Origin: Bacteroidota bacterium
GTDB lineage: Bacteria; Bacteroidota; Bacteroidia; Bacteroidales; VadinHA17
Reading direction: 5' to 3'
Assembly: GCA_023430725.1 (NCBI GenBank)
Contig: JAEYZD010000149.1
Span: forward strand, 1 to 13,087
DNA: 13,087 nt
The notes beneath the pieces are model-generated. The model had not been told where the DNA came from. It saw nothing but the letters and a program-made list of their open reading frames with translations, and searched no databases. A program made the translations under genes and the position numbers. Shown here one piece after another: positions 1 to 6,056 of the stretch. The first letter of the stretch is position 1. The number at the start of each line of letters is the position of its first letter.

Positions 1-1232
1 ACCAGTCCGCTCCTGAGCTTTGGCTCAAACCAGGTGGTCTTGGGAGGCATGATATTACCCGTATCTGCAATTGTAATAAGCTGTTTCATCGAGACAGGAT
101 ACAGTGCAAAGGCAACCTTCATCTCGCCGCTGTCAACCCTCCTCTTAAGCTCACCCAATCCCCTTATGCCACCAACGAAGTCAATCCTCTTTGATCTCCT
201 CAGGTCCTGGATGTCAAGCAGGGGCAACAGCACCCGCTCTGTCAGGATTGTTACATCAAGAACGCCGATCGGGTCCTCATCGTTGAAGGTCCCCTTGCGG
301 GCTGTCAGACTGTACCACTTGCCGTCAAGATACATCCCGAAATTATGAAGCTTCCCGGGCTTCCAGGTACGCGTTCCCTTCTCCTTCACCTCGAATGACT
401 CCTGCAGCTTCTCAACGAACTGCGCCGGCGTCATGCCGTTCAGATCCTTCACCACACGGTTGTAATCGAATATCTTCAGCTGATCATCAGGAAAGATCAC
501 GGCCATGAAGAAGTTGTACTCCTCATCACCCCTGTGGGTGTGATTCTTCTCCCTCTTCTCCTTGCCTACAAGTGCTGCCGCAGCCGTACGGTGATGACCG
601 TCAGCAACATACATGAACGGCACTTTTTCAGCAAAGAGCCTTTCTATCTCCCTGTTGGTCTTCTCATCCCACACAACCCAGAAATGGTGACCTATGCCGT
701 CGCTGGCAACAAAATCATACTCAGCCTTTTCCTTCTTCACAATCCGCTCAACAATCTTGTCCAGTTCCTTCACTGCAGGATAGGCAAAGAAGACAGGCTC
801 AATATTGGCATTGTTGGCCCTGACATGAATCATACGGTCTTCCTCCTTATCCGGACGGGTCAGCTCATGTTTCTTAATTATGCCTGACAGATAATCGGTT
901 ACAGCCGCAGCTCCGACGATGCCGTACTGCGTCCGTCCGTCCATTGTCTGCGCGTAGATGTAGAAATGGTTCTGGCGGTCATCAACCAGCCATCCCCGCT
1001 TCTGCCATTCGGCAAAATTCTCAACCGCTTTTCTATAGACCTCCTCTGAATGCACATCCGTGCCTTCCGGTAGGTCAATCTCGGATTTGGTAATATGAAG
1101 GAGTGATTTCTCATTGCCCCTGGCCATTGCAGCAGCCTCTTCCGAATTCATGACGTCATAAGGAAGGCAGGCGATCTCTGATGCCAGGTGGGCCGGGGGT
1201 CTCAGCCCCCGGAAAGGTTTAACAACAGCCAT
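1..1232 (-). CDS. DUF1015 family protein (3' end cut by window edge)
   Basis: This reading frame was translated by hand; it has no stop inside the window, and 410 complete codons are visible. The protein begins MAVVKPFRGLRP and ends PPKTTWFEPKLRSGL, the usual end of DUF1015 proteins, so only a few residues are probably missing. The family hallmarks are an LPYDV motif near residues 23-27 and ADGHHR at residues 210-215. It is soluble, with no signal peptide or membrane segment. It starts 18 bases after the serA stop and is probably the last gene of the gcvT-comB-serC-serA operon; only an A-rich stretch, not a real Shine-Dalgarno sequence, precedes the ATG. The family is formally of unknown function. 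DGHHR resembles the motif of ParB/sulfiredoxin-fold free-serine kinases (SerK, SbnI), and the serine-biosynthesis context fits a role with serine or phosphoserine; that link is inference. Confidence 0.93.
   Translation of the reverse strand, partial: MAVVKPFRGLRPPAHLASEIACLPYDVMNSEEAAAMARGNEKSLLHITKSEIDLPEGTDVHSEEVYRKAVENFAEWQKRGWLVDDRQNHFYIYAQTMDGRTQYGIVGAAAVTDYLSGIIKKHELTRPDKEEDRMIHVRANNANIEPVFFAYPAVKELDKIVERIVKKEKAEYDFVASDGIGHHFWVVWDEKTNREIERLFAEKVPFMYVADGHHRTAAAALVGKEKREKNHTHRGDEEYNFFMAVIFPDDQLKIFDYNRVVKDLNGMTPAQFVEKLQESFEVKEKGTRTWKPGKLHNFGMYLDGKWYSLTARKGTFNDEDPIGVLDVTILTERVLLPLLDIQDLRRSKRIDFVGGIRGLGELKRRVDSGEMKVAFALYPVSMKQLITIADTGNIMPPKTTWFEPKLRSGL
1193..1212. other. GC-rich hairpin in the first codons of the DUF1015 gene
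   Basis: A perfect 7-bp stem (CCGGGGG pairing with CCCCCGG) encloses a 6-base loop at 1200-1205. On the mRNA it covers roughly codons 7-13, beginning about 20 bases after the ATG. The codons encode the conserved FRGLRPP stretch, so much of it may simply follow from the protein sequence. A hairpin at this distance could still influence translation of a gene that lacks a good Shine-Dalgarno sequence. Confidence 0.4.
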
Positions 1233-1250
1233 ATCTGAATATTATCTTTT

Positions 1251-2177
1251 CTATCTGGGTTTGTTCACTCTGAAGGTCTCGTCACCGGTGGCAAGGAAGG
1301 ATACTATCTGGCGGGCAGCTGCCACACCTGCATTGATGTTCGCCTCCTCAGTCTGGGCTCCCATCTTCTTAGGAGTGAAGAAATAACGGCCGGCAAACTT
1401 CTGTGCAAATGTCTCAGCATTGTCCGGGGATATGTCTGAAAGATACTTCAGATCACTCCTCTTTTCCATCAGGGCCACCAGTTCAGCCTCATTGATGACC
1501 TCCTTGCGGGCGGTATTTACGAGCACTGCTCCCTGTGGCATGAGAGACAGCAGCCTCTCGCCTATCGAACCCTTCGTCTTTTCATTGGCAGGTATATGCA
1601 ATGACACGTACTGACACTTCGAGTACAGCTCTTCAATGGTATCCACCGGTGTGACCGCGGCTTCGGCAATCGCCTTCCTGTCAACGAAAGGATCAAAGGC
1701 GAAGACCTTCATTCCGAACCCAGCCGCAATACGGGCCATGCACCTGCCCACGTTGCCGAAGGCATGTATACCAAGAGTCTTGTCCATCAGTTCTGAACCC
1801 GACTTGCCGTCAAAGCCACCACGGGCAGAATAAACCATCATGCCGAAAGCCAGCTCGGCTACTGCATTGGAGTTTTGTCCGGGAGTGTTCATTGCAACAA
1901 TGTTGGCACCGGTGCATGCGTTCAGGTCAAGATTGTCATAACCGGCTCCTGCCCTGACAACTATTTTCAGCTTTGGTGCAGCAGCAATAACCGCCGCATC
2001 CACAATATCCGAACGGACTATCATTGCATCGGCATCAGCAACAGCTGCATGCAGTTCCTGGGGGGTCTTGTACTTCTCCAGAAGCGCAAGTGTATGCCCG
2101 GACTTTTCCGCCACCTCCCGGATCATGGCGACGGCTACAGGGGCAAAAGGTTTGTCTGTGGCAACAAGTATCTTCAT
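1251..2177 (-). CDS. serA: D-3-phosphoglycerate dehydrogenase, short Bacteroidota type
   Basis: The 308-residue protein belongs to the D-2-hydroxyacid dehydrogenase family and should oxidise 3-phosphoglycerate to 3-phosphohydroxypyruvate with NAD, the first step of serine synthesis. The N-terminal substrate domain contains VVRAGAGYDN. The nucleotide-binding turn is GIHAFGNVG at residues 136-144. The conserved active-site arginine is R224 in NTARKE. There is no C-terminal ACT domain, so classical allosteric serine inhibition is unlikely. The catalytic histidine of the common TPHxG motif is replaced: the sequence reads TPKKMGAQT with K270/K271, and the usual catalytic glutamate motif (DVFxxEP) is replaced by DISPDN. 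I recall this variant as common in Bacteroidota SerA proteins. It lies 12 bases after serC and has the best ribosome binding site in the window. PGDH is preferred over another hydroxyacid dehydrogenase because of the adjacent serC. Confidence 0.92.
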   Translation of the reverse strand: MKILVATDKPFAPVAVAMIREVAEKSGHTLALLEKYKTPQELHAAVADADAMIVRSDIVDAAVIAAAPKLKIVVRAGAGYDNLDLNACTGANIVAMNTPGQNSNAVAELAFGMMVYSARGGFDGKSGSELMDKTLGIHAFGNVGRCMARIAAGFGMKVFAFDPFVDRKAIAEAAVTPVDTIEELYSKCQYVSLHIPANEKTKGSIGERLLSLMPQGAVLVNTARKEVINEAELVALMEKRSDLKYLSDISPDNAETFAQKFAGRYFFTPKKMGAQTEEANINAGVAAARQIVSFLATGDETFRVNKPR

Positions 2178-2180
2178 CTC

Positions 2181-2188
2181 AACCTCCT
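2181..2188 (-). promoter_or_regulatory. Strong Shine-Dalgarno sequence of serA
   Basis: On the minus strand the serC-serA gap reads AAGGAGGTTGAG immediately before the serA ATG. The AGGAGGTT core is near-ideal. It fixes the start at 2177 and stands out because most other genes here have A-rich or weak leaders, as is common in Bacteroidota. Confidence 0.75.
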
Positions 2189-2189
2189 T

Positions 2190-3260
2190 CTAGTATTTGT
2201 TTGCAAATTCCTTCATGCATTCAACGAGAGCGCTGACACTCTCAATCGGAAGAGCATTGTACAGCGATGCACGGAAGCCTCCTACCGAACGGTGACCTGC
2301 TATCCCTACCATCCCTTTCGACTTGGCGAAATCGCCGAATTCCTTCTCCAGCTCCTTGTAATTATCTGACATAACGAAGCATACGTTCATCAGCGACCTG
2401 TCCTCCGGATCCGGAACGGTTACCTGGAAGAGCTTGTTGCGCTCGATCTCACCGTAGAGAAGCGCTGCCTTCTCCTCGTTGATCTTCTGCATGGCCTTCA
2501 GTCCACCCTTCTGCTTCAGCCACTCGAGGGTCTTGAGAGCTGCAAAGACCGGAAGCACAGGAGGAGTATTGAACATCGAACCCTTTTCGATGTGAGTCTT
2601 GTAGTTGAGCATCGTCGGGATCGGGCGGGTTACCTTGCCGAGCGCTGAATCCTTGATTATCACGAAGGTGACACCGGCCGGTGCAAGGTTCTTCTGGGCA
2701 CCGCCGTAGATGATTGAATACTTTGATACATCAACCGGGCGGCTGAAGATATCTGATGACATGTCAGCAACGAGCGGAACCTTTACATCAGGATCCTTCT
2801 TCCACTGGGTTCCGAAGATTGTGTTGTTGGTTGTGAAATGGAAATAATCAGCGTCAGACGGAATCTCGAAATTCTTCGGGATATAGTTGAAGTTGCGGTC
2901 CTTTGAGGAAGCTACCTCTACCACCTCGCCGAACAGCTTCGCCTCCTTAAGCGCCTTGCCGGCCCATTCACCCGTGTTGATGTAAGCTGCCTTCTTCTCA
3001 AGCATGTTCATCGGAAGCATGGCAAACTGAAGGCTTGCACCGCCGCCAAGAAAGATAACCGAATATCCGGCCGGAATATCAAGCAGTTCCTTGATATGGT
3101 TTACAGCACTCTCCATCACTGCCTCAAACTCCTTGCTGCGATGAGAGACTTCCATAATTGAAAGTCCTGTTCCTGCGAAATCCCTGATTGCTTCAATCAC
3201 CTTCTCGTTTGTGTACTGAGGCATGATTGAAGGTCCTGCGTAGAAATTGTGTTTTTTCAT
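2190..3260 (-). CDS. serC: Phosphoserine aminotransferase
   Basis: SerC is a PLP-dependent class V aminotransferase that converts 3-phosphohydroxypyruvate and glutamate to O-phosphoserine and 2-oxoglutarate. It acts directly after SerA in the serine pathway and in many bacteria also serves pyridoxal phosphate synthesis. The start at 3260 gives 356 residues, close to the usual ~360, and begins MKKHNFYAGPS, the expected N-terminus. An upstream in-frame TTG at 3326 would add 22 residues without family similarity and is not favoured. Visible features are HRSKEF (substrate side), GGGASLQF for PLP-phosphate binding, and GGAQKN with Schiff-base lysine K190. The C-terminus holds GHRSVGGFRASLYNA, the conserved phosphate-binding arginine region. 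It is cotranscribed with serA (12-base gap). The 81-base gap to comB shows no clear promoter. Confidence 0.96.
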   Translation of the reverse strand: MKKHNFYAGPSIMPQYTNEKVIEAIRDFAGTGLSIMEVSHRSKEFEAVMESAVNHIKELLDIPAGYSVIFLGGGASLQFAMLPMNMLEKKAAYINTGEWAGKALKEAKLFGEVVEVASSKDRNFNYIPKNFEIPSDADYFHFTTNNTIFGTQWKKDPDVKVPLVADMSSDIFSRPVDVSKYSIIYGGAQKNLAPAGVTFVIIKDSALGKVTRPIPTMLNYKTHIEKGSMFNTPPVLPVFAALKTLEWLKQKGGLKAMQKINEEKAALLYGEIERNKLFQVTVPDPEDRSLMNVCFVMSDNYKELEKEFGDFAKSKGMVGIAGHRSVGGFRASLYNALPIESVSALVECMKEFANKY

Positions 3261-3341
3261 TTCCGGTAAGTTTATTTTTTGTTTAATAGTTTCTTCAATA
3301 TTCTTCCGTGCCTCCAAAACCGGCAACTGTCAGATATGCTG

Positions 3342-4058
3342 TCAGAGGGCAACAAGCCTCCCTTCCCGAAGCACGGGTATGGCATCCGTCATGTCAAATG
3401 TATGACAATAACCGATACAGTCATCAAGTCCCTTTTCTCTCAGTCGTGACCGCTGGGCAGCCTTGTCAATGTATCCCGTCAGGTCTTCCCTGGCGGCCTT
3501 CCACAGGTCGGCAGCTGCATGGACAGAGTCACAGATGGTTGCAAATCTTCCCCCTTCAAGCAGCCGCAGTGCAATTGCACCTGCACATACGGCATCCTCC
3601 AGGCTGAACCGGTTTTTCCATCCGGCACATACTATTATGACCTTGCGGTCCTGCGCCTCAATCCATCTGCACAGGGCTGAAATGTTCAGATAAGATCCGA
3701 TCACCACATCATGACTGCCGGAAGCTTTCTTCATAATACCCGTTCCGTTTGTGGTGCTGTAGACAACGCTCCTGCCCCTTACCTTCTCAGCCGAGAAGTT
3801 GAAGGGTGAATTACCGAAATCGGCAAAATCAAGAACGAAGCCGTCACGTTCAGCTGCCACAAGAAATCCCTTTGACTTCATCTCCCTTGCTTCGTCAACA
3901 GTGGTTACCGGGATAATCTCCATGACACCGTTGGCGAATGCAGTGCATATTGAACTGGTGGCACGCAGCACATCAACTATCACGACAACAGCCTCACTGT
4001 CAGCGTGTGCGTCAAAGGCAGCGGGGGTGAAGCATATTTCCAGGCTCCTCTGTGTCAT
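3342..4058 (-). CDS. comB: ComB-family 2-phosphosulfolactate phosphatase homologue
   Basis: The 238-residue protein matches the ComB family, Mg-dependent phosphatases known for converting 2-phosphosulfolactate to sulfolactate in coenzyme M synthesis. Family motifs appear in order: VDVLRATS (residues 29-35 region), an acidic stretch leading to FGNSP (81-85), TTNGT (102-106) and GWKNRFSLEDAVCAG (146-160). It is cytoplasmic, with no signal peptide. It follows gcvT by 26 bases and precedes serC by 81, so it sits inside the serine/one-carbon operon. Coenzyme M is not known from Bacteroidota, and no other sulfonate genes (comA, comC, comDE) are present in the window. The true substrate is therefore uncertain: it could be phosphosulfolactate for another sulfonate route, or another small phosphate ester. 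A weak AAGG lies upstream of the ATG. Confidence 0.88.
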   Translation of the reverse strand: MTQRSLEICFTPAAFDAHADSEAVVVIVDVLRATSSICTAFANGVMEIIPVTTVDEAREMKSKGFLVAAERDGFVLDFADFGNSPFNFSAEKVRGRSVVYSTTNGTGIMKKASGSHDVVIGSYLNISALCRWIEAQDRKVIIVCAGWKNRFSLEDAVCAGAIALRLLEGGRFATICDSVHAAADLWKAAREDLTGYIDKAAQRSRLREKGLDDCIGYCHTFDMTDAIPVLREGRLVAL

Positions 4059-4084
4059 GTCGGCCTTATGCAGTCGCGTATGAT

Positions 4085-5194
4085 TTACTGTTTGTAAAAG
4101 GGTGTTGCAGCCACCTTTGCCTTCAGATCCCTGCCCCTGACGCGGATGAAGATTTCAGTGTCATTCTTCCAGAATCCCTTGTTCAGGTAAGCCATGCCGA
4201 TACCCAGTTTGAGTGACGGTGCCATTGTCCCGGAGGTGACCTCTCCGATCAGGTTGCCACCTGCATCAACAACCTCATAGTGCTGACGGGGAATTCCCTT
4301 GTCAATCATCACGAAGCCCTTGAGGCGCCTCTCTGTTCCCTCCTCCTTGTGCTTCAGCAGCAGATCCCTGTCTATGAAGTCCTTTCCGGGAACGAATTTC
4401 GTGATCCATCCCAGGCCAGCCTCAATCGGAGAGGTTGTATCATTTATGTCGTTGCCATAAAGGCAGAATCCCATCTCCAGACGAAGGGTATCCCTCGCCG
4501 CAAGGCCAATGGGCTTGATACCAAACTCTTCTCCGGCCCTGAAGACCTCCTCCCAGAGGCGCGGTGCATCGGAATTCCGTATGTAGATCTCACATCCGCC
4601 CGAGCCGGTGTACCCGGTGGTGGAGAAGATGACGTCATCAATTCCGGCAAACTTCAGCACCTTGAATGTATAATATTCCATATCCAGAATGGGCTCCGCG
4701 GTCAGCTTCTGCATCGCCTTCAATGCAAGAGGACCCTGGACCGCAAGCTGCGCCGTGCCGTCAGATGCATTGTTCATATCCTTGCCGGGACCGGCAGTTA
4801 TACCAAAGGCAGCTGCATTCTTCACGCACCAATCCCAGTCCTTCTCTATGTTTGCTGCATTCACCACAAGAAGATACTTTTCAGCACTGAAACGGTATAC
4901 GAGCAGGTCATCAACAATCCCTCCCTTACCGTTTGGGAAGCATGTGTACTGAACTTTCCCGTCAGTAAGGGCAGATACATCATTTGAGGTTATATGCTGC
5001 AGAAAATCAAGGGCACGCGGACCGTTGACCCAGAACTCTCCCATATGGGAAACATCGAAAACACCGACTCCCGAACGAACCGCAAGATGCTCATCGTTGA
5101 TCCCCGTGTACTCTATGGGCATATTGTAACCGGCAAAGGGCAGTATCCTTGCTCCAAGTGCCTCATGGAATTTTATAAACGGAGTGTTTTTCAT
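4085..5194 (-). CDS. gcvT: Glycine cleavage system T protein (aminomethyltransferase)
   Basis: GcvT transfers the methylene group from the aminomethyl-lipoyl arm of GcvH to tetrahydrofolate, releasing ammonia and forming 5,10-methylene-THF. The start at 5194 gives 369 residues, typical for the family, with the expected beginning MKNTPFIKFHEALGAR. A longer in-frame ORF reaches 5464, but its extra 90 residues have no family similarity and lie over the divergent hpt gene and the predicted promoter. Motifs are AGYNMPIEY (21-29), DVSHMGEF (47-54), the folate-site aspartate in GGIVDDLLVYR (D95/D96), and a C-terminal GcvT_C barrel with KGFV and GEVTSGTMAPSL. gcvH and gcvP are not in the window. It is probably the first gene of the operon continuing into comB, serC, serA and DUF1015, linking glycine and serine metabolism. 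Confidence 0.96.
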   Translation of the reverse strand: MKNTPFIKFHEALGARILPFAGYNMPIEYTGINDEHLAVRSGVGVFDVSHMGEFWVNGPRALDFLQHITSNDVSALTDGKVQYTCFPNGKGGIVDDLLVYRFSAEKYLLVVNAANIEKDWDWCVKNAAAFGITAGPGKDMNNASDGTAQLAVQGPLALKAMQKLTAEPILDMEYYTFKVLKFAGIDDVIFSTTGYTGSGGCEIYIRNSDAPRLWEEVFRAGEEFGIKPIGLAARDTLRLEMGFCLYGNDINDTTSPIEAGLGWITKFVPGKDFIDRDLLLKHKEEGTERRLKGFVMIDKGIPRQHYEVVDAGGNLIGEVTSGTMAPSLKLGIGMAYLNKGFWKNDTEIFIRVRGRDLKAKVAATPFYKQ

Positions 5195-5218
5195 GTGATT
5201 AAGCTTTTGGTTATAAAA

Positions 5219-5226
5219 CAAAAGTA
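5219..5226 (-). promoter_or_regulatory. Predicted -7 element (TACTTTTG) for the gcvT operon
   Basis: The minus strand carries TACTTTTG, a full match to the Bacteroidota -7 consensus TAnnTTTG, 24 bases upstream of the gcvT ATG. A T-run (TTTT) lies 17 bases further upstream as a possible degenerate -33 element. The implied 5' leader is under 20 bases, which leaves no room for a glycine riboswitch. Confidence 0.55.
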
Positions 5227-5314
5227 GGGTTTTTCGGATCAATAAAACCTGCTTAAAATCATTTTTGAAATGCATGGCAAGACATTTCTCATGCTCTGTT
5301 GGATTCATTATGCC

Positions 5315-5322
5315 TATATTTG
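5315..5322 (+). promoter_or_regulatory. Predicted -7 element (TATATTTG) for the hpt-STAS unit
   Basis: TATATTTG matches TAnnTTTG exactly and ends 23 bases before the ATG at 5346. A -33 TTG at the preferred distance is not visible (the nearest TTG, at 5299, is only 13 bases away). The position argues that the Hpt protein starts at 5346, not at the in-frame ATGs at 5265 or 5310, which lie upstream of the predicted transcription start. Confidence 0.5.
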
Positions 5323-5345
5323 TACCCTTAAACAGACCCGGAGAG

Positions 5346-5699
5346 ATGGAATACACAATTTTCAAACCTGAATACCTGCTTAGCATTTCCGGCGGCGAAA
5401 GGGAGATTATGGCTGAGATTGCCGGAATTTTCGGAAACCAGGTTCCCGAGTTTCTTACAGGCATGAGAAACCTGCTGAGGGATGAGAAATATCTTGAGCT
5501 CGGGCTGCTTGCTCACAAAGCCAAGGGGTCCGTAACCGTGCTTGGTATGGACGAAACGGCAAAAATGCTCAAGGAGTTCGAACTGCTGGCAAAAGCGGGT
5601 GAGCAGAAGGAGAGATATGAGGGTTTCATTGCAATGTTCGAGGCTCACTCAACCAGGGTAATGGAGGAGGTGAATCACTATCTCGGCGAAAACATCTGA
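5346..5699 (+). CDS. Small Hpt-domain phosphotransfer protein
   Basis: This is a single-domain histidine phosphotransfer protein of 117 residues, expected to be a four-helix bundle in the cytoplasm. The motif AHKAKGSVTVLGM contains the phospho-acceptor H57 followed by the typical K-G-S, matching the Hpt pattern HxxKGS. Hpt proteins shuttle phosphate between receiver domains of hybrid kinases and response regulators. No kinase or receiver is encoded nearby, so its partners are elsewhere. The start at 5346 was chosen because GGAG precedes it and because the predicted -7 element lies between it and the upstream in-frame ATGs; the longer form would add 27 unlike residues. It is followed after 6 bases by the STAS gene, so the two are almost certainly cotranscribed. 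Confidence 0.85.
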   Translation: MEYTIFKPEYLLSISGGEREIMAEIAGIFGNQVPEFLTGMRNLLRDEKYLELGLLAHKAKGSVTVLGMDETAKMLKEFELLAKAGEQKERYEGFIAMFEAHSTRVMEEVNHYLGENI

Positions 5700-5705
5700 A
5701 TAAGA

Positions 5706-6056
5706 ATGGTTATAACTGACAGAGTCGAAGGGATTGATACAATCAGCTTCAGGACAGACCGTATAAATGCCCTCAATGTAGACGTGATAAGACCTGTCAT
5801 CATGAAAATGTTTGAAACCCCCTATACAAAGGTGGTGATTGACATGAGCGGGGTCAGCTATCTTGACAGTACGGCTTTTGCCATGTTCCTTCACCTCCTG
5901 CGGGTGGCAAGGTCAAACTACTGCACCTACAGGCTGTGCTCACTCACTCCCGGTGCCAGCGAGCTCTTTGATCTGCTGCAACTGAATCAGTCACTGGATA
6001 TTTATCCCGACAGGGAAAGCTGCCTGGAAAGCTTCCGGATCAATTCTCCCTACTAA
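5706..6056 (+). CDS. STAS-domain protein (anti-sigma factor antagonist type)
   Basis: The 116-residue single STAS domain resembles SpoIIAA/RsbV-type anti-anti-sigma proteins. The diagnostic stretch is VVIDMSGVSYLDSTAFAMF, in which S55 of LDSTA is at the site phosphorylated in partner-switching antagonists and released by PP2C-type phosphatases. It is cytoplasmic, with no membrane segment. It forms a two-gene unit with the Hpt gene 6 bases upstream, an arrangement that suggests coupling of a His-Asp phosphorelay to a partner-switching step. No anti-sigma kinase (RsbW-like) or sigma factor is present, although a kinase with a GHKL-type ATP site (SiaB family) lies 6 kb downstream. The gene ends convergently with clpB, overlapping by four bases. 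Confidence 0.88.
   Translation: MVITDRVEGIDTISFRTDRINALNVDVIRPVIMKMFETPYTKVVIDMSGVSYLDSTAFAMFLHLLRVARSNYCTYRLCSLTPGASELFDLLQLNQSLDIYPDRESCLESFRINSPY

Noticed and set aside
3261..3326. Possible upstream TTG start of SerC
   Set aside because: It adds 22 residues before the standard MKKHNFYAGPS start and uses a rare start codon; the ATG at 3260 gives the normal family length.
5195..5218. Glycine riboswitch upstream of gcvT
   Set aside because: The predicted leader is under 20 bases and there is no room or structure for the aptamer.
1420..5227. Many plus-strand open frames across the gcvT-DUF1015 operon
   Set aside because: They lie opposite clearly conserved genes, lack family motifs and have no promoter or ribosome binding site; they are shadow frames.
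5265..5345. Upstream ATG starts of the Hpt gene (5265, 5310)
   Set aside because: The added residues do not belong to an Hpt domain, and both ATGs lie upstream of the predicted transcription start.
5195..5464. Possible N-terminal extension of GcvT to 5464
   Set aside because: The 90 extra residues have no family similarity, overlap the divergent hpt gene and cover the predicted gcvT promoter; MKNTPFIKFHEALGAR at 5194 is the normal GcvT beginning.
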